Part shown: piece by piece, positions 23,290 through 34,639 of the stretch
Layout: each line of letters opens with the position of its first letter
How positions within the stretch are numbered: position 1 is the stretch's first letter
NCBI GenBank assembly: GCA_030765065.1
Contig: CM060977.1
Span: 160,279,052-160,343,051, forward strand
DNA from: Deroplatys truncata
Taxonomy: Eukaryota; Arthropoda; Insecta; Mantodea; Mantidae
DNA: 64,000 nucleotides
Direction of reading: 5' to 3'
The notes under the pieces: model-generated
Databases searched by the model: none
Seen by the model: the letters and a program-made list of their open reading frames with translations, nothing else
Told to the model about the DNA's origin: nothing
Translations under genes and position numbers: made by a program

Positions 23290-23820
23290 ATGAACTGGAA
23301 TATTGAAGTATTGAGAGGGTTGATAAGCAGGACGTCAAATAATATTTTCAGCGAATTTTATATATGCATTTTAACGGAGACTCTTTATACCAAGAAACAT
23401 ATGTCGACATTAGTGAGTTCTACATTTTCATGTTTTTGCAAAAAAGGAGAGGAAAGACCAGCAGAGGGGGTGTCGTGCCTCATCATGCCTAGCTTGGCCC
23501 GCTAGAAATAAAATTCAGAGACGCAGATATGCTAGTGATAAAAACGAAACTAGCAACAACTATAGTAGCTTATTTTAACCCAGAAAATAGTGCAGAAAAT
23601 ATAATTCAATCAACAGGAAATGTAATAACTGACATCCCAAGCGATGAAAATATTATATTAGCAGGGGACTTGCCCAAAACACAAAAGCAATAAAAAAGCA
23701 GATGCAGTTACAAGCTACATGAGAGATGAAGGACTACAATTATTAAATAAAAGACATGAGTGGACATACATATGTTACAACGGAGAAAGCACATTAGATC
23801 TCATATTTATCAAGGGATGC

Positions 23821-23859
<39 letters not shown>

Positions 23860-23860
23860 C
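23290..23860 (+). pseudogene. LINE apurinic-type endonuclease domain, broken
   Basis: The frame opens MNWNIEVLRGLISRTSNNIF, continues YICILTETLYTKK (the 'ETxx' metal-binding motif), and after a frameshift reads IILAGDLPK, with WTYICYNGESTLDLIFIKG further on (compare 'GDxN' and 'S..DL..'). These match the exonuclease/endonuclease/phosphatase fold of non-LTR elements. A (GA)n run at 23824-23858 interrupts the sequence. Confidence 0.65.
23824..23858. repeat. (GA)n microsatellite
   Basis: About 17 GA units inside the LINE. Confidence 0.9.
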
Positions 23861-24469
23861 AGAATCCTGGAAGATGAAGGAGGCTATTCCACGTAAACAC
23901 ATACCAGTAATAACGTTCCTAGAATTTGAAGACAGGGGACTAATGAAGGCTACAAACGAAACAGAGGATAGTAAGATAGGCACAAAAATGGATATGATGA
24001 AGATAAAAATTCAGCAGCACATACTGTAGACATTCCAGAGCTCAGGAATGTACAGATGATGCAGCGAAAATGATTAGGGAATGTATAAAAACAGAACAAT
24101 ACAAACACTGACGAAACGGAAGTCGAAGATATGATCTGACAGTGAATGCTACCAACAAAGGAAACAAACTTTGCAAAGACTACATAGAGCAAGAACAGAA
24201 CAAAGCCAGGAATCTATGGAAGAGCTTCATGTAGCCAAGAAGATATATAAGGACATAATCTTAAGAAAAAAGAAAGTATACACCAAAACGTCACACGAGA
24301 AGCTATTACAAGAAATAGAAAATGATTCCTTCTGAGCACAGTGGCCCAGGAGAAAGAAGTACAATCAAATATATCAATGGACGTATGGGGAGAGCATAAA
24401 AAAGGTGCTATGTGGGAAACAAGAACAGTATACATGCCACCCAATGGAAAAGAAACACAGATAAGCATA

Positions 24470-25740
24470 TCATTACAAGACGTTAACGGGGCCATTAGGA
24501 GAGGAAGAAATAATAGGACGCCAGGGCCAGATGGGATAAAGAATGAACGCTTTAGGCAAACAGCGGCAAACTAACCGAAATATGGACAGAATTATCTAAT
24601 AAATGCTTGAAACTAGGGCAGATACCAGAAGCTTGGAGGAAATCCACTGTAAGAAGATTATATAAGGGAAAACGGGATACAAACGAAACGAACTCATACA
24701 GAAGACTGGCTCTTGAATCATTATTGCGGAAACTGTTAACGAGAATTTTGACAACTAAAGTAAATATGTTAATGGAACCACATCTTCCTAAATACCAATT
24801 TGGGTTTAGGAAAGGACAATCAACGGTAATGGCAGTTGAAAACCTCCTTAAGTGCATACAATAGAATTTAAAGAAGACAAAGGGAAATTATGTCTTTTTG
24901 TGGACTACTCCAAGGCTTTTGACCTCATTAACAGACAACTTTTATCAAGAAATCAGAAATTGTGATTGGACAATCAACACCAACGAAACTGATATCTTAA
25001 AATATTAGCATACAACGAAATACAAATTGATGACATTTTAGGGAAGTCCAATTGGATCGAGCAAACAAATGGTGTTTTACACGGAGACCCTTTAAGTCCA
25101 GTACTTTTTAACGCTTTCACCGCGGACGTAGGGGATAAGATAAGTGAAGAAAGAGATGCAAGAGTATACATCTATGCTGACGATATGGCTTTAGCATCAG
25201 AGGATAGAGAAGAACTACAAAGCGCTATGGATATGCTCACAGACTGGGCAAATCAAATGAGATTCAAATAAATGAGGAAAAAAGCAGAATTGGTAATCTT
25301 CAGGAATGCAGGAAAGCCACCAAATACAGGCGGAATAACCTATAAAGGAAAAAAGGGTTACGACAATCAAATAGTTTCAAGTATCTAGGGATAACAATGC
25401 AACATATTATCCCTACGTATTAACAGGAGAAGGTTTCCTTATTGAAGATATACGATTCCATTTAGTTCTAAGAGCCACCAATAGTTACAAAGAAGTGCTT
25501 GGGAAATTAGAACAGAACAGAAAAGGGAGGAAATAAACGAAAAGTTTTTTCTGTACCGAGGCTGTATGACGAACCAGAACTGGAAAGATACAAACTACTG
25601 AGACACCTGGTGACAAGAATGGCCGTACATGGGTTCCATTTCAAGGTTTGCAACCTAAAGAAAATGCAGAGTGTGTATGCATGTTGTGAAATAATAGCTG
25701 CGAAAGACATCATATATTGAAATGCAAGAACAGGTTAAAG
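24470..25740 (+). pseudogene. LINE reverse transcriptase and C-terminal knuckle, broken
   Basis: Ordered RT motifs are visible across frames: NNRTPGPDGIKNE (24510-24545), IPEAWRKSTVRRLYKGKRD and YQFGFRKGQSTVMAVENLL (24620-24850), LCLFVDYSKAFDLINRQLL (catalytic Asp, about 24890), TNGVLHGDPLSPVLFNAFT (about 25065-25120), and VYIYADDMALAS (catalytic YADD, about 25165-25200). Downstream are LVTRMAVHGFHFKVC and a C-C-H-C cluster, CENNSCERHHILKCKN in a shifted frame. Both active-site blocks survive as sequence, but stops near 24575, 24865 and 25270 break the protein. Confidence 0.85.
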
Positions 25741-25790
25741 TCTATAGTGGAATACGCCAAAGAAGATTAAAGTAACATTCATGCATGAAT

Positions 25791-27544
25791 GTACGAATTT
25801 CTTATATCTAATGATTCTTTCATGCTTCAGATTAATACTCTTTACTATTTAATTCCAATTTTTCCTAAACATTCACTTGTTGGCGGCCATGTCGCTAGCA
25901 TATGACAGCTGTTCCAACTAATGTAACCACCCCTCACAGTAATTGTGTGGCACATATGAAATTTTATCCATAACGTTGTGCATGAATTTCACTACCAGTT
26001 ATTTAGGAAAGGATAGTATTGTGTAAAATCTGTGCGATTCTTTCATTTTCAGTGAATTTATACCGTGTGGAATCTGTAACATTCTTTAACTTGCGTGAAC
26101 TTGCACTGCGAGCGACATGTGCATCTCGCGCGTTTTCTTACGTAAGCAATGTGTTTGGTTTTAATTTTTGTGAGTGCGTGCATTCTGCTACTGTTACCAC
26201 TTATAAAACAGTGGTATTGTGAAGCATGATATATTTGGTTTTACGTGCAAAATCTGTCAGGTAAGAAAGTGCTATATTTTCACCTGTTTATTATTAGTCT
26301 TGTGGTCAATGACCCTTGTGTGTATGTATCTACTACGTCGATTGGTTTCAGCGTATGCTAACCTCAGATTTCATTCATTTTGCGTGTGCATTTTAGTAAA
26401 TCTGCTTTACGGTTGCAACTGCACAGAGATTTTGATCTTCTGTTTGAGGTGGTGTGATATGCTGTTTTCGTCGTGGGCGCTTAATGTTAGTTAATATTAC
26501 GAACCTTACGTGTTCATAGGGTATTGCTATTTTTTTAGTGTGAGCGTCGTCCCTGGGTGAATTTATTGGCCGATCGTTATGGCTACTCTTAAATAGTGAT
26601 ATTTCTAGTAGAATCATTTCCCTTCGTGGCCGTCAGGCCAAAACATTTACTCTGGTCTGGTGTATTTATTTTCATGCATACCTCATAAAAACTAAGGTAT
26701 ACCCCTTCCCAGCTTTCCTATCTAACCTTTTTATTCTTACTCAGTGGATGCCTCCCCATTTTCCCACTGAATAATTTAAAAGCACAAATATTTTCTCTTT
26801 TTCTCAGTGATTTAATTCTCATTTTAACATTTTTTAGGCCGAGATGGCCTTACCATAGAACACGCCTACGCAATACTTAGGTAGGGCGTTTCCACGGAAT
26901 ATACAGCTTCATGCAAACCAAAGGCATCTGTTATCGTTCTCTTTTATGGAATATAATACTCTGATATTCTATACTTTCATTTTCGCTGTTAACAATAGCG
27001 TTGGTACACGTTACTGGGCAAAAATTTCGCTACTATGGTACAGTGGCAATGTGTTCTGTAGCTGGATTTGTGAACTATTTATTTTGCATTAATGTGTCTA
27101 TTTGTATTCTAACCTCTTAGTGGTGTATAATTTGTATATACATATATAGTATATACATATATACGTATGATTTACTTTTGCTGTGACCTTTTGGTGTTCT
27201 AATCTGTCAAGATGCCTAATCAGAAAACTAAATAGCCCTCTGACATGGCTACTACGTCTAATAGTGTTTTACCCTAAGTATCAAATGATGATTTATTGAA
27301 TATTGTGAAAACTGCTATTTCTTCTGCTGTATCTCATTTACAAGCCACTATGGCTAAACCTCACCTTTAACCAGGTACACAAGCAAACTGTGGTTTCTTA
27401 AGGCAAGAATAGAAGAGCACGTATGCTTTAGGTCTTGTGCACTAACTTGGTCCTCTTTAATGAGTCTGTTGATTATAACATTCCTTTTATTTATTTAGAC
27501 GTCGAGTTGGGCCGCGGGGAGATCTAGCATTTGTGTCGTTTATT
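25791..27544. other. Unassigned intron sequence
   Basis: Short frames at 26019-26494 are not recognised. A TA-rich run lies at 27126-27172. At 27212-27360 a broken frame (MPNQKTK, then DLLNIVKTAISSAVSHLQAT) might be the start of a retroelement gag-like protein, but the support is weak. Confidence 0.35.
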
Positions 27545-27862
27545 ATTACAGTGTATTGTTAAGAGCTATTGTTTGCAAGAGTTATTGCTGAACGCGGAAT
27601 TGCACGTCGAATTAATGTCGGGAACCCTTTTGATAATCTGCTATTTTGTAATGCATGCATGCGCAGTGATTAAGCCCCCCGCGCATGAGAGCGCATCAGT
27701 CAGTAAAGGCGGGTTAACCTAGCGGCGCACTTCTTATGTCGCGCGTAGTTTAAAACGCCGACCTTAAACGCATCACGTAATGCGCTGCGTTTTGTGTTTT
27801 CCTACGAACGGATAAAACCTGGCTTATCGCAGTAACTCTCCAGTTGAGAACAGATTAAAAAA

Positions 27863-28695
27863 TCTGATGTGTTACACTCACATGACTTTCTCTACTCTTC
27901 TACAAACTATTTTTACAAACGCTTATTCTCCATATGCTTCATGTTAATCGAGATGTTAATCTTATTGCTCATTTTCTTGTAGATGCGAGGGGAATTGGTA
28001 GGCTTTAAGCGATAGTCAAATATTTTAAGAGCTGGTTGTTATGTGGAGTATTCCATTCTCTTTGCGTTACCAGGACCAAAACAAATGAATAACGAATTTC
28101 TATTTGAGAAAAAGTATAAGTATTGGAAAATTAAAGGGAATAACAAGCAATACCTCGAAAATGGTTCACTCAAAAAAAAAATGTATATGACATAAATTGT
28201 GCATTTTAACGCGATCTACATTTTTTTGTGTAGTAAAAGTTTGTCTATCTCTTATGGTTTACCAGTTATGCAAAAGTCGTTCACAATGAAGAATACTTTT
28301 GGAGACATTCCCAGAAAATTCGAGATATACATTTCATTTGTCATGAAAATATCTTAAACATATGATATTTTAATCAAAATCGTTAGAGCCATTTTTGAGA
28401 AAATTAAAATTTTCGAAAAATGTTCCATGCAAAGGGTAATCTGGGTTGGGGTTTTCTTGAAAACATTCGTGTCGCATCTCTGGAAGATACTGAACCTAAA
28501 TACCAAGTTTGGTGTTGATCCAACTGTTAGTTTCTGAGTTATGCTGTTCACAGACACACACACGGACATGTTTCCAAAAATGCTTTTTTTTTTATTTAGG
28601 GAGCCTCAAAACATATATTTCCGATGAAATCTCGGTATCGAATTTTTGGGTGGAATACAATACTTCCCCTACTTACTATACGTAGTAGAAAAAGT
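27863..28695 (-). repeat. R870 repeat nested in the Harbinger-type element
   Basis: Full-length copy from TCTGATGTGTTAC to GTAGTAGAAAAAGT, with AAAAA on both sides. It post-dates the Harbinger-type insertion. Confidence 0.87.
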
Positions 28696-28819
28696 AAAAA
28701 TGAATTGTGTGTCAAAACAGAAAAAACTGTCCTTATTGTGGCTGTTAGAAGATTGTGAAGATATAAAGACGAAATTGATTATGTAGTTGATCATTATTGT
28801 ATAGTAAGTCTGTTAGTGA

Positions 28820-28995
28820 AGTGTTTTCTTATAAGGAAAACGAGCGAGTTTTTAAAATACTAATTAAGAAACGCCTATTAGAAGACGATGTAAACTTTAA
28901 AGCATACTTCACATTCACCCGAGAACAGTTTAGTTTCCTGGTTAACCTAATATAAGATGATTTGTATACAAAAACCATACAATCGAATGAAAATG
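28820..28995 (+). pseudogene. HARBI1-like transposase N-terminal remnant
   Basis: In broken frames it reads ENERVFKILIKKRLLEDD and then NFKAYFTFTREQFSFLVNLI. The 'F..R...REQF.FLV..I' pattern is the N-terminal HTH region of HARBI1-like transposases. The catalytic domain is missing, so this is a deletion derivative. Confidence 0.5.
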
Positions 28996-29063
28996 CCCAT
29001 TTCACCAGCAAATTATCGTAGCTTTCTTCATTGTTGACCGTGGTGCCAGATGAGTAATGAGGG

Positions 29064-29321
29064 TTACCAGTCCTGCAGTGATGAATCCTTCTTTAAAGTG
29101 TTTTTGAAGTCTGCATTCGCCATATTCCACAAAATGGAGTGCTCAGCAACCAATTCAATTAGCTGTTCGTCTTCTACAGCTGAAAATCGAACAGTAGGAG
29201 GTGTCATTTTGTAACATGCACGATGTGTATCAAATACAATTTCACACACAAGGCGTCTTTCACGCAGCGCACAGCGCACTAGACTCCTCTTGATGCAGTA
29301 GGTCTGTCGTGCCATGCGCAT
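29064..29321 (-). pseudogene. MADF-domain protein fragment of a Harbinger-type element
   Basis: The minus-strand frame reads MTPPTVRFSAVEDEQLIELV, then AEHSILWNMANADFKNTLKK, and ends at a stop (DSSLQDW). The 'F...EDE.LIELV..H..LW' pattern is the start of a MADF (Myb/SANT-like) domain. It stops after about 50 domain residues. It lies convergent to the transposase remnant, as in complete elements. Confidence 0.6.
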
Positions 29322-29990
29322 TATGCTGGCGCAAGACGAACTGCGCAGTTTAGGAAAACATTTCCATTATTTTTCACTGTTTGAGTCTGCTACGTATTGC
29401 GCTCGACGTGTTACGTTGCACGCGGCGTAGAATGTGCGCTGCTAGGAAAACCCGCCTTTAGTGAAATTTTGCGAGATTTGGCGAGTTTACTCCTCCTCGG
29501 AAGCGAGGTTAGGTGGGACCTTATGCATCTTAGCATGCAAATTTTGAAGGTGAGAAAATTGCTTAATAAATCACTTATGTGTGTGGCTATACTTTTCAAA
29601 CTATCTTCGTTTTCATTCTTCCCTATGAGTGTGTATATTCAGAGCTTCAAGCTGTGTACCTCTCCATTCTTTCCATGTGAATGTATAGATCTTATCGCTA
29701 TCAAACTTTTCATTCTTCCCTTAAACGCAACTTCAAGTAAATTTGCTGGAAAACCTCAGCTTGCCAAGCCAGAACAAGTGACGCTGATGCAGATCTCCTT
29801 ATCTTTCCTGCCCTGGCTTCCCTAGCAAATAATGTAAGAGCAGCCAAGCAGGCATTTTCAGGTCTCGTCAGTTTCTGAGCTGGAGACCAGATACTCCAAG
29901 GCTCGACGACAGGACTATAGGTCAAGAAAGCTTCGCCCCTTTCCTCTTCATGTAGCATCACACTTACGCCACAATTACGGCTTCATTAAC

Positions 29991-30686
29991 GCTCATGTAA
30001 CTCCTGCAACCTATAAATGAGGATAAAATGCGCCAATTATTATTCTCTTGGCTTAATTATACTGTTTTCTCTAAACGCCCGCGCTATGTCAGTTTTCCTT
30101 CCTCCTGTCTGGATTCGGTTGTTTTGTCTTTGAAGCACTGGCCGTCGCTGGCCGCTTTATTGTGGGTTCTTGATTCTGAGATTTGTATCAGGCTGTCGCC
30201 GATTAGTAGCTCGTCTTGACATGTGGTGAGTGTTACGCCTTTTTATTTTATTTTCCTTGGTAATTCTAATGATGTAACAGGCACTTGGTCATTACTCTGA
30301 CTGCCGTGGATTTTCGGGGTTATTTCAGAGCTCTCTTCTTCGGGATGTGTTTGCTATCCAGTCTATAGTTTTAAACGTTTATTATAAACAATTATGCCGA
30401 AAGTGTGGGACATTTGTTTTCGTGTGTTATATTGCTTAATTGTGCTGCATGGGAGTTAAGAGCTGGTTAGTGTATAGTTACCCGTTTTATAATTTGGTAA
30501 TTAAATTTATTCAGGCATATTGTCCAGAACCCTTAAACTAAACTGTGAGTGTATTATTATTTTGTTTTAATGCTGCAAGATTAGATTTTGTACATCAAGA
30601 GATGTCAAGGTTTATTAAGAGTATGACGCAATACTATGGATCTTATGTATAATGCATCCTCTCGGTAAATAAATTGTAGAATCATA
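29991..30686. other. Unassigned intron sequence
   Basis: AT-rich with no domain recognised. Short stretches resemble the 5' region of the LINE at 22.3 kb only weakly. Confidence 0.35.
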
Positions 30687-30688
30687 TA

Positions 30689-31928
30689 CACTATGTGATC
30701 AAAAGTATCCGGACACCCCACAAACATACGTTTTTCATCTTAGGTGCATTGTGCTGCCACCAACTGCCTGGTACTCATTATCCGTGACCTCAGTAGTCAT
30801 TAGACATCGTGAAACAGCAGAATGGGACGCTCTGTGGAACTCACGGACTTCGAACGTGGTCAGGTGATTGGGTGTCACTTGTGTCAGAAGTCTGTACACG
30901 AGATTTCCACACTCCTAAACATCCCTAGGTCCACTGTTTCTGATGTGATAGTGAAGTGGAAACGTGAAGGGACATGTACAGCACAAAAGCGTACAGGCCG
31001 ACCTCGTCTGTTGACTAAAAGAGAACGCCCACATTTGAAGAGGGTCGTAAAGAGTAATAGGCACACATCTACCCAGATCATCACACAGGAATTTCAAACT
31101 GCATCAGGATCCACTCCAAATACTATGACAGTTAGGCGTGAGGTGAGAAATCTTAGATTCTATGGTCGAGCGGCGGCTCATAAGCCACACATCACGCACG
31201 AAAATGACAAACGACGCCTCGCTTGGTGTAAGCAGCGTCAACATTACACGATTGAACAGTGCAAAGCGTTGTGTGGAGCGACGGTACACAATAATGTGGC
31301 GATCCGATGGCAGGGTGTGGGTATGGCGAATGCAGTGAACGTCAGCTGCCAGTGTGTGTAGTGCCAACAGTGAAATTCGGAGGTGGTGGTGTTATGGTGT
31401 GGTCGTGTTTTTCCTGGAGGGAGCTTACACCCCTTGTTGTTTTGTGTGGCACGATTACAGCGCAGACCTACATTGATATTTTAAGCACCTTCTTGCTTCC
31501 CACTGTTGAAGAGCAATTCGGGAATGGCGATTGCATCTTTCAATACGATCGAGCACCTGGTAATACTGCACGGCCTGTGGCGGAGTGGTTACACGACAAT
31601 AACATCCCTATAGTGGACTGGTCTACACAGAGTCCTGACGTGAATCCTATAGAATACCTTTGGGATGTTTTGGAACGCCAACTTCGTGCCAGGCCTCACC
31701 GACCTACATCGATACCTCTCCTCAGTTCCGCACTCCGTTAAGAATGGGCTGCCATTCCCCAAGAAACCTTCCAGCACCTGATTGAGAGTATACCTGCGAG
31801 AGTGTACGCTGTCATCAAGGCTAAGAGTGGGCTAATACCATATTGACTTCTAGCATTACCGATGTAAGGCGTTACGAACTTGTACATCATTTTCAGCCAG
31901 GTGTCCGGATACTTTGGATCGCGTAGTG
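30689..31928 (+). mobile_element. Tc1-type element with inverted ends and TA duplication
   Basis: 1,240 bases. The ends share 'agtatccggacacc' and begin CACTAYGYGATC, about 29 bases with four mismatches. TA flanks both sides (30687-30688 and 31929-31930). The ends and length are typical of Tc1. It lies in Amt intron A-B. Confidence 0.92.
30822..31813 (+). pseudogene. Tc1 transposase (DD34E), frameshifted
   Basis: The start ATG at 30822 gives MGRSVELTDFERGQVIGCHL. Two N-terminal helix-turn-helix motifs follow (VHEISTLLNIPRSTVSDVIV around residues 23-42, then the GRPR hook and a second HTH). Near 31270-31360 the first catalytic Asp region is garbled by shifts (ALCGATVHNN where a 'WSDES' block is expected). 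The frame resumes with VPTVKFGGGGVMVWSCFS at 31360, FQYDRAPGNTARPVAEWL (second Asp) and QSPDVNPIEYLWDVLERQL (catalytic Glu). A premature stop lies at 31739. It is inactive but young enough that every block is still readable. Confidence 0.9.
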
Positions 31929-31930
31929 TA

Positions 31931-32168
31931 TTTGATTAGGGCTACCTATGCTAGTTATGAGATTGTCCCACAGGTAATGGGACACACGGTATACCAAAAT
32001 TTAAAGGATTAGCTTCATTATAGTCACCTATAGACTGTTGTAATGAAACAAGAAAAAAAATAGTAACTTTCCGATTACATAATACAGCTAGCAGTAAGTC
32101 CGTAGAGAACAACATAATACACACTCGAATTTAAGTCAACTCTGCCAAACGCACACGGAGATACTAAC
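31931..32168. other. Short unassigned intron stretch
   Basis: Nothing seen other than the Amt donor at its right edge. Confidence 0.3.
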
Positions 32169-32396
32169 CGCTTATGGCAATGCTGTAAACGATATAAGTA
32201 ACGAAGGTAGAGCGCTCTGCTATAGCCCCGGATACGATGGTGGTCGCTGTGGCTGCAAATACGAACTGGAATATCCAATCAGGCATTAGGTCCTCTCCCA
32301 GGCCAGCCCCGGCCCAGTACGTGTAGCCAAAAACACCGTTTCCTTCGCCGAATGCTAGAGGATAGCCAAACAGCCAATAAGCCAGAACACTCAAAA
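32169..32396 (-). CDS. Amt: Ammonium transporter, internal exon (A)
   Basis: 228 bases and the most 5' Amt exon found. On the minus strand the acceptor is tttctttttcag before TTTTGAGTG, and the donor is gttagt after ATAAGCG. It leaves in phase 1 and joins exon B as S-G-F. The peptide reads [20 protein letters not shown], later [20 protein letters not shown], then [10 protein letters not shown]. 'YW.FGY.LAFGEGN' and 'F.FAATA.TIVSGA.AER' are hallmarks of eukaryotic Amt proteins; the Phe of 'FAATA' corresponds to a gate Phe of AmtB. It enters in phase 1, so an upstream coding exon must exist. I did not find one in 32.4-64 kb. Confidence 0.95.
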
Positions 32397-32545
32397 CTGA
32401 AAAAGAAATAGTCAGATTATTTCACAGATCTGGAAGCCATAGTACATATGCATATCAAAAGCTGTGTTTGAATGTCTAACACAAAGGAAAGAGAGAGAAA
32501 AAATGAAAAAGAAAAAATAATTTAACTACACGAGAAAAGGGATGG

Positions 32546-32913
32546 GGGCGGCGCCGTGGCCGAGTGGTTAGACCGCTCGCCTCTCACCGAGACGGCCCGG
32601 GCTCAGACCCAGGGACCCGCATGTGGGATTTGTGGTGGACGAAGCGGCGTCTGGGCGGGTTTTCTCCGGGTTCTCCGGTTTACCCCGCCATTCATTCCAC
32701 CAACTGCTCCATCATCACCTTTCCTTCCATCCATTTCGCCTTCATTTCGTTTCATCTACTTCCTTCATCCCATACCGGGCATCGGGCTGAACACCCATCC
32801 TGGTTCTTCTGTCTGCTCCTCGACGGGCCTCTGACTCCGGGCACCCCTCTGTAAGTCCTGGCGGGTGTAAGTCCTACATAAGATGAGGATAAACAGTGAA
32901 TGAATGAATGGAT
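32546..32913 (+). mobile_element. SINE-C, full length, 14-base target duplication
   Basis: Flanked by a perfect direct repeat GAGAAAAGGGATGG (32532-32545 and 32914-32927). The head has TGGCCGAGTGG (A box) and GGGCTCAGACCC (B box, slightly off consensus) and resembles a Leu/Ser-class tRNA. The body is C/T-rich and the tail is (GAAT)n. A frame of 92-96 codons runs through it by chance. Confidence 0.9.
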
Positions 32914-32929
32914 GAGAAAAGGGATGGTA

Positions 32930-33210
32930 GTTTGATAGTTGCCAGATAAATGCATAATTTCACTTGTACTTATGCTCAAGGTTTAGACCTGCTGTAGCTT
33001 AGAGCATGCTAATCCCTAGTGTGGCAGATTGGTCTCCCGTCCAAAAATGACAGCAAAAACACATACAGCTTATTTATGCCAATTGATGTACAGGTACATT
33101 ATTTATTCTGGCCAGAGAAAACGTTTTTTGTAGTTAGCAATTGAACGATTAAAATATAAAATAATTTTAAGAAAAATTAATTTATTTATTTTAATTGGAA
33201 AATTCCCTTT
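32930..33210. other. Short unassigned spacer
   Basis: AT-rich with no feature seen. Confidence 0.3.
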
Positions 33211-33735
33211 CCGCTAACCGAGCGGGATGGCTACATATATAGCCCGCATTCGGGAGGTCCCAGGATCGATCCCCGGCGACCACCCACTCTGGCCCACGTG
33301 TTTTTCGTGATTTTTCATGGTTGCCAGGCGAATGCTTGGGTGGTTCATCTACCACGACTCTTTCCTCTCATTTACTTGTCATCTGTTTCAGGATTGCAGG
33401 AACAAGCAACGGTGTTCGGCGACAGCTGGGCAGTGGCTTGAGCTTCATAAAGGTTTCTTCCTTGGCGTCACTGCAGTACCGCTCAATTAGGTCTCCCTTC
33501 AGTAGGACCCGAGGTTGGTGCTTGTGGGAAGGGAACGTGCGGAGTCGTATACATTCTATCTGGAAAGCTAGGGACAACGTTAATGCTTGCGCCCGTCGGC
33601 ATCCGGATCTCTCCCCTCATTCTTCCCTCCCAGGGGTCACGTTGGAAGCATTACGGGATGACTGGTCTGCGAGCGATGCTCTGCTCCGGTTCTGGAGGCC
33701 CCTTCGTGATACTTACCTTTACCTTTACACACCTT
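33211..33735 (+). mobile_element. SINE-B, long copy
   Basis: The head reads ACCGAGCGGGATGGCTAC and has a B-box-like AGGATCGATCCCC. It continues with the family's 'ttttcatggttgccaggcgaatgcttgg' and a 3' body ending near 'ggaggccccttcgtgatacttacc'. Related copies are at 34640-35435, 36975-37545 and 39715-39910. No clear target duplication was found. Confidence 0.65.
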
Positions 33736-33769
33736 TCCTCTAACCATGTCTTAATTCCCATGTACAAAA

Positions 33770-34555
33770 GTAAATACGATTCTCAAACTCGTTGCCATGC
33801 AGCTCTTGATGGAGATAGATGATAGGGATGGAACCTATGTCGATGGAGAATGCGCAGTACACTTGCCTGACTTATGCCACTTCCACGTGCGATTGTGCGG
33901 CAACTAATTTGCGGATCTACTGCAACGGCAGCCAAAACATTAACTTCTGCCTCTTCTCCAGTCACTTGTTTGTTTCTGTTACGTTTTATAGGTGTTACAG
34001 TACCACTTTCACGTAATTGGTTGAAGTTTGATAAAATTGCCGAGATGGTCGACGTCTATTGGGGTACGTTTCCGCATACACCGCACAGGAACGAACTGCA
34101 TTCTTCCTACACTCTCCATACACCATGAGCATGTCGCTTTTTTTGCATTAGTAAACCCCATCTTCCACTCACGACTTACTGCTTGAACTGACACAAACTG
34201 ACTAGAAAGTTGCAATGCAATCAATGAACAGAAAACACAATGCAAACAAACAGAACAACATCGTACAATTGTTGGGATGGAAACTTTTCAAACTTACACT
34301 AGAAACCTGCAACAAAGACCATTGACATTCTAATTTGCCCTACCTTTATTCTGTTGATGTAACTAGGCATTGTTCCATTTAAAAAAAGTGTATGTTTGCT
34401 CAAAAAATACACTTTCTCAGTATTACTAAAATCTGTTTATAGGCTAAATGTACGAGCCCCTGACTACCAATCAATGCTGTGAAAGGTGCACATCAATAGC
34501 ACTTTCCATTTCCGAAACATTTGCGGTGCAAGTTTTAGGTGATCCACCCTGTATA
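33770..34555 (-). pseudogene. DUF4817/HTH-type transposable element fragment
   Basis: The N-terminal part reads VYGECRKNAVRSCAVYAETY in a minus frame near 34040-34140 ('ML.VYGE....A...Y..RFPNRR' pattern of DUF4817). After stops a helix-turn-helix frame follows at 33783-33965: EEAEVNVLAAVAVDPQISCR, then GISQASVLRILHRHRFHPYH. Proteins with this layout are found in insect genomes as mobile-element or retrocopy ORFs. The 5' flank on the minus strand begins 'cagggtggatcacctaaaac' at about 34552. No C-terminal catalytic part is visible. Confidence 0.5.
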
Positions 34556-34639
34556 TGGATGTATGTGGATGTGTGCAAGTGAATGTTCTATTCCTCAATA
34601 ATTGCTTACTGGCGATTACCTTACTTACGGACTTGCTGT

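Larger units (their letters stand above)
22315..25790 (+). mobile_element. Degenerate non-LTR retrotransposon (LINE)
   Basis: Parts in order: a 5' region with two tandem monomers of about 120 bases (22315-22560), an ORF1-like frame (22625-23014), an endonuclease (from 23290), a reverse transcriptase (about 24470-25300) and a C-terminal Cys-Cys-His-Cys knuckle (about 25680-25740). Many stops and frameshifts make it inactive. The R1/Jockey group is likely, but the clade cannot be fixed by eye. Confidence 0.75.
27705..29459. mobile_element. PIF/Harbinger-type element, internally deleted
   Basis: 1,755 bases. The inverted ends start AAAGGCGGGTT, followed by 'CCTAGC' and 'GCGCAC' on both sides. 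A 3-base direct repeat AGT flanks it (27702-27704 and 29460-29462). The interior holds a nested R870 (27863-28695), a remnant of a HARBI1-like N-terminus (+) and a MADF-domain fragment (-). The ends differ from those of the 13.2-kb Harbinger, so this is a separate family. Confidence 0.7.
27545..29990 (+). repeat. Repeat family R3, copy 2, split by a Harbinger element
   Basis: The left piece (27545-27704) and right piece (29460-29990) join exactly where copy 1 reads 'gcgtcagtcagctagcgaaattctgcg' (21740-21768). The 1.76-kb gap between them is the Harbinger-type insertion. Confidence 0.75.
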
